Notes under the pieces: generated by a model
The model's database searches: none
What the model was told of the DNA's origin: nothing
Seen by the model: only the letters and a program-made list of their open reading frames with translations
Program-made: the position numbers and the translations under genes
Part shown: one piece after another, positions 7,529-13,483 of the stretch
How positions within the stretch are numbered: position 1 is the first letter of the stretch
Layout of the letters: each line of letters opens with the position of its first letter
From: Bacteroidaceae bacterium
GTDB taxonomy: Bacteria > Bacteroidota > Bacteroidia > Bacteroidales > Bacteroidaceae
Length of the DNA: 13,912 nt
Assembly (NCBI GenBank): GCA_017961965.1
Contig: JAGCWG010000253.1
Location: forward strand, 1-13,912
Direction: 5' to 3'

Positions 7529-7560
7529 TTTGCTCATATCCAAAGTAAAACGTACCTTTG
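7529..7560 (+). promoter_or_regulatory. Bacteroidota-type promoter of the Crp/Fnr-type regulator
   Basis: TTTG (7529-7532), a 20-bp spacer and TACCTTTG (7553-7560) match the Bacteroidota -33/-7 consensus (TTTG, about 19-20 bp, TAnnTTTG) completely. Transcription would start near 7567, giving a leader of about 20-25 nt. The leader holds a tiny reading frame, ATG AAA AAA TAG (7575-7586), ending 3 nt before the real ATG. Confidence 0.8.
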
Positions 7561-7589
7561 CCAAACAATAACCAATGAAAAAATAGATA

Positions 7590-8294
7590 ATGATGAAGAA
7601 AGATTCGCAAAATACAAATGAAATACTCGAAGAACTCAGCGACTTCGTTTGTCTTCTGACAAACGAGCAGGTAGAGGAATTAAAATCGAATCTTTCCGTT
7701 CAGAAATATAAGAAAAACGAGAACATCTACAAGGAGGGCGACGTGCCACAGATGATGTTCTGCCTCCTTAACGGAAAAGTTAAGGTATATAAGGATGGTG
7801 TGGGCGGTAGAACCCAGATAATCCAAGCCATCAAGTCCAACGATTTATTTGGCTATAGGGCTTATTTCGCCAACCAGAACTATATCACAGCCGCTGCTGC
7901 TTTTGAGAACTCAAGCATTGCCACAATACCTATGTCCTTGGTGGAAAAATGGGCAAAGACCAACATTCGTCTCTCCAATTTCTTCATGAAGACTTTGGCT
8001 TCAGAACTGGGCAACGCACAGGAGCATATCGTCAATCTCACTCAAAAGCACATACGTGGACGACTTGCCGAGGCGATTCTGTTCCTGAAGGATAACTTCG
8101 GCGTTGAGGAGGACGGAATGACCCTATCCATCAATATGTCAAGAGAGGATATCGCAAACCTCTCAAACATGACCACATCCAATGCCATCCGCACGCTTTC
8201 TGCCTTTGCTACAGAGGAAATCATCAAGCTTGAGGGCAGACGCATTGTCATCTGCGATGCCGAGAAGCTGAAGCGTATCAGCAAGATTGGATGA
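7590..8294 (+). CDS. Crp/Fnr-family transcriptional regulator
   Basis: The 234-residue protein has an N-terminal cyclic-nucleotide-binding-type beta-roll (about residues 38-120, including GDVPQMMFCLLNGKVKVYKDG at 50-70 without its middle broken), a long dimerisation helix (about 120-155), and a C-terminal winged helix-turn-helix with SREDIANLSNMTTSNAIRTLSAF at 184-206 as the recognition unit. The Fe-S cysteine cluster of Fnr is absent. The phosphate-binding GE-x-x-RSA pattern of cAMP-binding Crp is replaced by FGYRAYFA (87-94), so cAMP is probably not its ligand. The ATG at 7590 opens directly after a promoter with a short leader. An alternative start at the next codon (7593) cannot be excluded. 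The gene is divergent from the glycogen operon across a 316-bp region with a palindrome, which suggests it may control that operon and itself. Its 3' end overlaps the convergent lipid-kinase-like gene by 17 bp. Confidence 0.9.
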   Translation: MMKKDSQNTNEILEELSDFVCLLTNEQVEELKSNLSVQKYKKNENIYKEGDVPQMMFCLLNGKVKVYKDGVGGRTQIIQAIKSNDLFGYRAYFANQNYITAAAAFENSSIATIPMSLVEKWAKTNIRLSNFFMKTLASELGNAQEHIVNLTQKHIRGRLAEAILFLKDNFGVEEDGMTLSINMSREDIANLSNMTTSNAIRTLSAFATEEIIKLEGRRIVICDAEKLKRISKIG

Positions 8295-9210
8295 TAAAGT
8301 CAATTTCTTCCTGTAGCACCGTTGCCTGCAATGGTGCAAGATTCTTTCCTACAAGTACTTTACTGTCAAGGCTTACCAAAGCCCTGCCTATTGAGTTTAT
8401 CTTTATCGTCTTGCAACGATAAGGATGCACATTCTTGTAATTCAGGAAACGTCCCTTACCGAGAAGCCAGAATCCCTCGAACACCTGCCACCAACTTGGA
8501 CGAGTGATGACAGAAACGTCGAGTGTTCCGTTGTAAGGTACGGCATTAGGAGTCTGGCCATAGCCGAGGCAGTTGCCGATACATACGGACATATACTCAC
8601 CATGTAGTTTCTCTGTCTCTATCTGCATATCCATCCTGTACAATTTACGCTCAAAGATGTTACGAATGAACACTGGAATGAACGAAAGACGGCGCGAACC
8701 GATAAGTCGGAGGGCATCATTTGATGTCTTCACGAGTCGTGCACCAAGACCGATATTGATGCAGTTGACGAAATAGCGACGCTGTGGAATGGAGTCATCC
8801 TCATAGCGGCACACACCAACGTCAATGCTACGTGTCACACGCTTGATGATGTTATCCACACATTGCTTATAGTTATCCATTTCAATACCCCAGAAGCGTG
8901 CAAAGTCATTGGCACTTCCATTAGGGATGACGCCAAAGGCAAAGCCCCTGACAAGCGTGTCCTTGTTACGCATTATGGCATTCACGGCATCATTAACCGA
9001 ACGGTCACCACCTACGATCACGATGGTACGGTAACCGTTTTGGCAGAACATAGCCGTGAGACGCTCCACGGAATCCTCATCCTCCGACTGGATGAAATCG
9101 TAGAGCACACCTTTAAGCTCCATATACTTACGTATCAGAAGCCAACGTTTATGTGATTTATATGAACCAGAATGGGAATACACGACTCCCCACCTTCTTT
9201 CGTCTGTCAT
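8278..9210 (-). CDS. Diacylglycerol-kinase-like (DAGKc/YegS/DgkB family) protein
   Basis: The 310-residue product shows the catalytic-domain layout of the diacylglycerol/sphingosine kinase family: VIVGGDRSVNDAVN at residues 64-77, FGVIPNGSANDFARFWG at 92-108, SIDVGVC at 128-134, INIGLGARLV at 151-160, and a C-terminal beta-domain with NGTLDVSVI at 227-235. Enzymes of this family phosphorylate diacylglycerol or related lipids at the inner membrane face. Two hallmark motifs are altered: GGDGT is GGDRS (67-71), and the late DGE motif, whose glutamate acts as catalytic base in DgkB, appears as DSK (282-284). Lipid kinase activity is therefore unproven. The ATG at 9210 has an A-rich leader. The stop overlaps the regulator's 3' end. 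The nearest same-strand gene upstream is miaA, 305 nt away. Confidence 0.82.
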   Translation of the reverse strand: MTDERRWGVVYSHSGSYKSHKRWLLIRKYMELKGVLYDFIQSEDEDSVERLTAMFCQNGYRTIVIVGGDRSVNDAVNAIMRNKDTLVRGFAFGVIPNGSANDFARFWGIEMDNYKQCVDNIIKRVTRSIDVGVCRYEDDSIPQRRYFVNCINIGLGARLVKTSNDALRLIGSRRLSFIPVFIRNIFERKLYRMDMQIETEKLHGEYMSVCIGNCLGYGQTPNAVPYNGTLDVSVITRPSWWQVFEGFWLLGKGRFLNYKNVHPYRCKTIKINSIGRALVSLDSKVLVGKNLAPLQATVLQEEIDFIIQSC

Positions 9211-9515
9211 TACTTATATTTTTATGTCTCGAATTTTCCGCTTACGCTTCACTTCGATGAAGTTAAAGGAAGCTTGACTGCTAATGAACTTTATAGAAAC
9301 GAAAAAAAATAAAAGAAAATTTGTTTTCATTTTGCAATTTCATGCGCCACAAGCGCCAATTGGGGGAAAAAAAAGAAAACAATATATTCTCTGAGTTCTC
9401 TGTGCACTCTGTGTTTAAGATAAAAATAATTTTCTTTAATTTTCTAAATTTTCGTTCTTCCTTAACTCCACAAAAGTTAACTTCCTTATTTTAATTATGA
9501 ATCGTGAATTACGAA
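9211..9515. other. AT-rich intergenic region between miaA and the lipid-kinase-like gene
   Basis: No reading frame here looks coding. The stretch holds a small imperfect hairpin near the downstream gene (GCTTCACTTC at 9246-9255 with GAAGT at 9259-9263 and GAAGC at 9269-9273), long A-runs, GCGCC repeated at 9336-9350, an ACAGAG-like repeat (9387-9416, best read on the minus strand) and the heptamer array at 9494-9525. I find no convincing TAnnTTTG promoter word for the downstream gene on the minus strand. Confidence 0.6.
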
Positions 9516-9525
9516 TTATGAATTC
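9494..9525. repeat. Heptamer array (ATTATGA-type) running into the miaA stop codon
   Basis: Four 7-bp units ATTATGA, ATCGTGA, ATTACGA, ATTATGA (9494-9521), then ATTC, form a degenerate array. The miaA stop codon (9516-9518) and its last two sense codons fall inside it, so the array has extended into or helped shape the gene's end. Confidence 0.8.
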
Positions 9526-10430
9526 TTCCACATCTCTTTCACCGTCTCGATTCTCTCGTCAACAGGGATGTCACAACTGAGCCAGTGGATATTGACGCCA
9601 CGGCGTTCCATGCCGCGGAACCATGTCATCTGTCGCTTTGCAAACTGGTGGATGGCTATCTTAAGTTGTGAAACCATTTCGTCATACGACAACTGTCCGA
9701 TGACGTACATGGTTACGAATTTATATTCCAACCCATAGTAAATAAGGTCGTCCGGCGACACGCCACTGTCGATGATGCGACGTATCTCATCCACCATGCC
9801 CTCCTCAAGACGCGAGCGCAAACGCTTGCTTATCTTCTCTCGGCGAAGTTCACGATTGATGTCAAGACCTATCACGAGACTGTCAATCTCTGGGAACTCA
9901 CGATTATCAAGAGGCGTATGTTGATAATAGTCCTCAATCTCTATGGCACGTATGGCTCGTTGCGCAGAATCCACATCCGTGGTATTATGCAACTGCTTGT
10001 AGCCTCGCAGGATCTCCGTCAGTTCCTCCAGCGTCTTACCCGCCAGTCGCTCACGCAGCTCTGGGTTCTGTGGCACAGGGCTGAGCCTATAGCCACGTAT
10101 CACGCTTTCGAGATAGAGACCCGTTCCACCGCACATGATTGGCGTTGCACCACGCGCAACGATGTCGTTGTACGCATTGAGGAAGTCATGTTGAAACTCA
10201 TACACATTATACTTCTCCCCAGCATCGGCAATGTCTATGAGGTGGTACGGAATCTGTTTGCCGTTGACGATATAGTCGGCAAGGTCCTTGCCCGTACCTA
10301 TATCCATGCCACGATACACCTGTCGGCTGTCGGCACTCAGAATCTCACCGTCAAGGTCATACGCAAGTCGTGTGGCAAACGCTGTTTTGCCACAAGCAGT
10401 AGGGCCGAGTATGGTAAGAAGAGAAGACAT
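9516..10430 (-). CDS. miaA: tRNA dimethylallyltransferase
   Basis: MiaA transfers the dimethylallyl group from DMAPP to N6 of A37 in tRNAs that read codons starting with U. The 304-residue product has the P-loop GPTACGKT at residues 9-16, the SADSRQVYRGMDIGTGK block at 32-48, GGTGLYLESVIRGY at 101-114, and the C-terminal FAKRQMTWFRG typical of the family near residue 268. The length is close to the usual 300-316. The ATG at 10430 places the P-loop correctly and is preceded by the A-rich face of the octamer array. The gene follows pfkA on the same strand, but 281 nt of repeats and a GC-rich structured element separate them, so a shared transcript is uncertain. The last codons lie inside a heptamer repeat. 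Confidence 0.96.
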   Translation of the reverse strand: MSSLLTILGPTACGKTAFATRLAYDLDGEILSADSRQVYRGMDIGTGKDLADYIVNGKQIPYHLIDIADAGEKYNVYEFQHDFLNAYNDIVARGATPIMCGGTGLYLESVIRGYRLSPVPQNPELRERLAGKTLEELTEILRGYKQLHNTTDVDSAQRAIRAIEIEDYYQHTPLDNREFPEIDSLVIGLDINRELRREKISKRLRSRLEEGMVDEIRRIIDSGVSPDDLIYYGLEYKFVTMYVIGQLSYDEMVSQLKIAIHQFAKRQMTWFRGMERRGVNIHWLSCDIPVDERIETVKEMWKNS

Positions 10431-10437
10431 TGGTTTT

Positions 10438-10540
10438 GAGTTTTTGAGTTTGTAAGTTCTTAAGTTTGTAAGTTTTTGAGTTCTTGAGTTTTTTAGTTAT
10501 CGCTGAGATGAGTTTTTGAGTTTTAAGCTTTTAAGTTATC
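10438..10540. repeat. Octamer tandem array in front of miaA, with a second shorter copy
   Basis: Seven 8-bp units of the form RAGTTYKT run from 10438 to 10493 (for example GAGTTTTT, GAGTTTGT, AAGTTCTT), followed by TAGTTATCGC. A second, shorter run starts at 10510 with GAGTTTTT, GAGTTTTA, AGCTTTTA and also ends in AGTTATCGC (10534-10542). The shared ending suggests a local duplication. The array occupies the miaA leader from 8 nt upstream of its ATG. Confidence 0.85.
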
Positions 10541-10572
10541 GCGAATGTGAGAGCGAACAGAGTAAATTATAT

Positions 10573-10607
10573 TTTTCACTTTTCACTCTTCACTTTTCAC
10601 TCTTCCC
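10573..10607. repeat. Heptamer tandem array (TTTTCAC/TCTTCAC)
   Basis: Units TTTTCAC, TTTTCAC, TCTTCAC, TTTTCAC and a decayed TCTTCCC run from 10573 to 10607 with a strict 7-bp period. The array lies between the octamer arrays and the GC-rich element in the pfkA-miaA gap. Confidence 0.85.
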
Positions 10608-10611
10608 CTCC

Positions 10612-10711
10612 CCGGATGGCATGTTAATTACTTTCCTACGGTCAGTGAGACCGCTTCGCTAAGTTGTTAATTGGCATCCGGATGGCCGCCCCCTTTGGGG
10701 GTCGGGGTGCC
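10612..10711. other. GC-rich structured repeat-like element downstream of pfkA
   Basis: A 9-bp direct repeat CCGGATGGC (10612-10620 and 10678-10686) flanks a core with GTTAATT at 10623 and 10666 and a small hairpin CGGTC-AGTGA-GACCG (10639-10653). The right copy is part of the palindrome CATCCGGATG (10675-10684). Beside it, CCCCC-TTT-GGGGG (10689-10701) forms a hairpin ending 10 nt from the pfkA stop codon. It may work as a poor terminator or RNA element for pfkA (there is no U-tract), or be a dispersed intergenic repeat. Base composition contrasts sharply with the AT-rich surroundings. Confidence 0.55.
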
Positions 10712-11689
10712 TTATATTGAAAGCTCGTCCAATACACGTATAAGTCCCTTGTTGAGAGCCTTGTCTGAACGAATGGCATCGTTGAAAGGAACATACACCA
10801 CTTCGTCGTTACGGATACCCACCATCACGTTACGCTGACCGTCAAGGATGGCGTCGATGGCAGCCGAGCCAAGACGAGAAGCAAGGATACGGTCACGAGC
10901 CGAAGGAGAGCCACCACGCTGAAGGTGTCCAAGGATACTCACACGCACATCATACTGTGGGTATTCCTTCTTTACCCTGTCTGCATAGAACATGGCACCA
11001 CATTTCGGACTTTCACTCACAATGACGATACTTGAGTTCTTGCTCTTACGAATACCACGACCGATGAAGTGCTCCAACTGGTCAGCGTCCGTACTGTCCT
11101 CAGGAATGATGGCAGCCTCAGCACCACTGGCAATGGCACTGTTCTGTGCAAGGAAGCCAGCATCACGTCCCATCACCTCCACGAAGAATATTCGTTCGTG
11201 AGAGTTGGCTGTGTCACGTATCTTATCCACACAATCCACGATAGTGTTGAGTGTGGTGTCATAACCAATTGTTAGGTCTGTACCATAAAGGTCATTATCT
11301 ATTGTTCCTGGCAAACCGATACAAGGCACGTCAAACTCCTGTGCAAAGATACGTGCACCTGTGAGCGAACCGTTACCGCCAATGACTACCAAGGCATCAA
11401 TACCCTCAGCCTTCATTGTCTCATAAGCCTTCTTACGACCCTCTGGAGTAGTGAAAGCCTTTGAACGTGCACTCTTCAGAATAGTACCTCCACGAGCAAT
11501 GATGTTGCTCACACTCTCTGTTGTGAATGTCTCTATCTCACCATTCATCAATCCCTCGTAACCACGATAGATTCCCTTTACGGTGAATCCCTTAGAAAGT
11601 GCTGTACGTGTTACGGCACGAATAGCCGCATTCATACCTGGAGAGTCGCCTCCTGAAGTCAAAATCCCGATGCAATTAATCTTTGCCAT
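10712..11689 (-). CDS. pfkA: ATP-dependent 6-phosphofructokinase
   Basis: PfkA phosphorylates fructose 6-phosphate to fructose 1,6-bisphosphate in glycolysis. The 325-residue product shows [16 protein letters not shown] at residues 11-26 (ATP loop), [11 protein letters not shown] at 103-113, [12 protein letters not shown] at 127-138 with catalytic D131, [11 protein letters not shown] at 171-181 and [13 protein letters not shown] at 255-267. The residue after the variable position is glycine (G107), as in ATP-using enzymes rather than PPi-using ones, and the length is that of the short bacterial type. Position 106 is asparagine (codon AAC) where GGDGS enzymes have the Mg-ATP-binding aspartate. 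The ATG at 11689 has an AAGGA sequence 9 nt upstream, a modest Shine-Dalgarno. The gene is downstream of nhaD and upstream of miaA on the same strand; both gaps are filled with repeats. Confidence 0.95.
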   Translation of the reverse strand: MAKINCIGILTSGGDSPGMNAAIRAVTRTALSKGFTVKGIYRGYEGLMNGEIETFTTESVSNIIARGGTILKSARSKAFTTPEGRKKAYETMKAEGIDALVVIGGNGSLTGARIFAQEFDVPCIGLPGTIDNDLYGTDLTIGYDTTLNTIVDCVDKIRDTANSHERIFFVEVMGRDAGFLAQNSAIASGAEAAIIPEDSTDADQLEHFIGRGIRKSKNSSIVIVSESPKCGAMFYADRVKKEYPQYDVRVSILGHLQRGGSPSARDRILASRLGSAAIDAILDGQRNVMVGIRNDEVVYVPFNDAIRSDKALNKGLIRVLDELSI

Positions 11690-11745
11690 AGAAAAAAATC
11701 CTTTTTAAGTTATTATCCTGTGTGCAAACCTGTATAAAAAACAGG

Positions 11746-11861
11746 AATTAAAAATTAAAAGTTAACAGTTAAAAGTTGAGTTAAGAAGTTGGAAGTTATT
11801 GCTTGCGATATGGAACACAAGTAATCTCCAACTTATAACTTTTAATTTTTAACTTTTAACT
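11746..11861. repeat. Pair of facing heptamer arrays forming a large inverted repeat
   Basis: The left array (11746-11800) has units AATTAAA, AATTAAA, AGTTAAC, AGTTAAA, AGTTGAG, then TTAAGA, AGTTGGA, AGTTATT. The right array (11827-11861) has TCCAACT, TATAACT, TTTAATT, TTTAACT, TTTAACT, the reverse complement of the same words. The 26-nt spacer would form the loop of a long, imperfect AT-rich stem of about 35 bp in the pfkA leader and nhaD 3' flank. Confidence 0.85.
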
Positions 11862-11890
11862 CTTGCATTCTGAAAAATGAAGAATGCAAG
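11862..11890 (-). terminator. Stem-loop directly after nhaD, possible terminator
   Basis: A perfect 10-bp stem (CTTGCATTCT at 11862-11871 with AGAATGCAAG at 11881-11890) and 9-nt loop begin at the base right after the nhaD stop codon. The minus-strand 3' flank is AGTTAAAAG rather than a U-run, so it may be an mRNA 3'-end protector or weak terminator instead. Confidence 0.5.
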
Positions 11891-13270
11891 TTAGTGTGTC
11901 ATCCAGAATGCCAGAAGTCCCACGCACCAAGTGACGATAACACGCCATGCATAGTGCCTGATGTACCAGCGGAACTGAATGTTCTCCACCTGAAGCACAG
12001 CCTGACCAGCAAGCGTACCCACAAAGAAGAGACTACCACCCATGGCGCAGCAGTATGAGAGCATCTGCCAATATACACCGTTCTGGGCGAATGCCGATGT
12101 CGCGTCTGCAGTCTCCATTGCAAAAGTGTTCATACCCATGAGGACTACAGGTATATTATCGCATACAGATGACAACACGCTCAATATCGCACCATAGATA
12201 TACACGTTGCCCACATTCGCCTCAAGCCATGTGGCACAGTAGCCAAGAGCACCGCACTCCTTCAGGACACCCGCACCCAACGAAGCACCGATGAAATAGA
12301 GGATGATACGCATACCCACGAACTCCGTGTTCGTAAGATAGTTCCTCTGAACGAATATCATGATACCGTTGCGCTTGAAATTGAAGATACCCTCTATCAC
12401 CCATAGGAGGGAGAGCACGCACAGCGCACCGAGGAACGGAGGCAACTTAGTGAGCGTGTGGAAGCTTGGGATGAACCACAAGCCGCCAATACCAATGATG
12501 AGGAACACAATCTTCTTCCACGAAGAGAAGTAAGAATCATCCATGTCATAGCTTGTGATGATGGATGTTACCTCCACACCACCCTTCAGGGTAGATGAAA
12601 GAAGGATATTGAATGTTACCAAACTTGCTATACAAGGCAGGAACATACCCGACGTGAACACCGTAGGCGTTATCACGCCGCGCGTCCAAAGCATTACCGA
12701 AGTCATGTCGCCAATCACCGTGAAGCAACCGCCAAGGAGCGCCGACACGAGGATGGAACAAGCATATATTGTTCGTTGATATTCTGATTTCACAATCTTA
12801 CCCATGAGCCCCATCATGAGAACCACGGTCGTGAGGTTATCCACATTTGCAGATATAAGGAATGTGAGGGTTGACAGAATCCAAAGGAAGTAACGGGAGT
12901 TCCTCATGCGCAGCCATCGTGTGAGCGAGTCGAACACACCGTTATTGTTCATCATCTCAAGAATGGTGTTCGTAGAGATGAGGAACAGGATGACGGAGCA
13001 AGCCTCCGTGATATACTGCTCAAGGATATTGTGTGCCACAAACTCCTTCACGCTCGCTGTCGTAGAGGCAGCACCGTCAAGGAACAGCTTGTATTCGTCA
13101 GGATGGACGAGACGAATGAAATCACCTGCTCTAAGCATATACAGCACCCATACTATCACGCCACTGAACATGGCGATGGCAACACGGTTGATACGGTTCA
13201 CGTGCTCTGTCTCCATAAGCACGTATGCCAGAAAGAGTACGGTCACTATTACGATTGTAACGAACAACAT
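11891..13270 (-). CDS. nhaD: NhaD-type Na+/H+ antiporter
   Basis: This is an integral inner-membrane antiporter of the ion transporter superfamily that exports Na+ (or Li+) in exchange for H+. The 459-residue product is mostly hydrophobic, with about 11-12 probable membrane helices; the first spans residues 2-18. Family-defining blocks are LISANVDNLTTVVLMMG at 138-154, IGDMTSVMLW at 186-195 (the NhaD GDxTTxMLW block) and its second-half partner SSVCDNIPVVLMGMN at 367-381, plus QMLSYCCAMGGSLFFVGTLAG at 402-422 in which the exchange core continues. The paired DN motifs (D144-N145 and D371-N372) are the likely ion-binding sites. The start at 13270 follows a TAATTTTG -7 element by about 35 nt. 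A stem-loop follows the stop at once. Related ArsB and citrate transporters share the fold, but the GDMTSVMLW block favours NhaD. Confidence 0.9.
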   Translation of the reverse strand: MLFVTIVIVTVLFLAYVLMETEHVNRINRVAIAMFSGVIVWVLYMLRAGDFIRLVHPDEYKLFLDGAASTTASVKEFVAHNILEQYITEACSVILFLISTNTILEMMNNNGVFDSLTRWLRMRNSRYFLWILSTLTFLISANVDNLTTVVLMMGLMGKIVKSEYQRTIYACSILVSALLGGCFTVIGDMTSVMLWTRGVITPTVFTSGMFLPCIASLVTFNILLSSTLKGGVEVTSIITSYDMDDSYFSSWKKIVFLIIGIGGLWFIPSFHTLTKLPPFLGALCVLSLLWVIEGIFNFKRNGIMIFVQRNYLTNTEFVGMRIILYFIGASLGAGVLKECGALGYCATWLEANVGNVYIYGAILSVLSSVCDNIPVVLMGMNTFAMETADATSAFAQNGVYWQMLSYCCAMGGSLFFVGTLAGQAVLQVENIQFRWYIRHYAWRVIVTWCVGLLAFWMTH

Positions 13271-13305
13271 ATAATTATTAAGTTATTTTTACTCCTAATT
13301 TCGGA

Positions 13306-13313
13306 CAAAATTA
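13306..13313 (-). promoter_or_regulatory. Candidate promoter -7 element for nhaD
   Basis: On the minus strand the site is TAATTTTG, matching TAnnTTTG, about 35 nt before the nhaD ATG. GTTG (13335-13332) and ATTG (13338-13335) lie 18 and 21 bp upstream as imperfect -33 boxes. Confidence 0.55.
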
Positions 13314-13428
13314 CTAATTATTTACGAGGTGCAACAATATTTCGGCAAAAAATATCAACGCGTGCGGATTTTTTATCCTCATCCATTTCCACACGTTATT
13401 TTTTCTTCACACAACAAGGCAAAGAAAG

Positions 13429-13460
13429 CACCCATATCTCCAGAGCGAGAGATATGGGTG
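13429..13460 (-). terminator. Intrinsic terminator of the right-edge gene
   Basis: A perfect 12-bp stem (CACCCATATCTC at 13429-13440 with GAGATATGGGTG at 13449-13460) encloses an 8-nt loop. On the minus strand it starts 23 nt past the stop codon at 13484 and is followed by CTTTCTTTG, a U-rich tract. Confidence 0.8.
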
Positions 13461-13483
13461 TAAATATGCGATTTTGAGGAAAA

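Noticed and set aside
9918..10439. 173-codon plus-strand open frame
   Set aside because: Antisense shadow of miaA, whose motifs are complete on the minus strand.
10438..10607. Possible CRISPR array
   Set aside because: The units are 7-8 bp and contiguous, with no spacers and no cas genes.
10612..10711. Possible tRNA or other known RNA gene in the GC-rich element
   Set aside because: No cloverleaf, T-loop GTTCRANNC or CCA end can be built; only short separate hairpins are seen.
10712..11689. PPi-dependent phosphofructokinase
   Set aside because: The residue after the variable position is glycine (GGNGS), as in ATP-using enzymes; PPi-using types have an aspartate there (GGDD).
13031..13477. 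148-codon plus-strand open frame running from nhaD into the gap
   Set aside because: Mostly antisense to nhaD; the non-overlapping end covers a promoter and a terminator, and no motif is visible.
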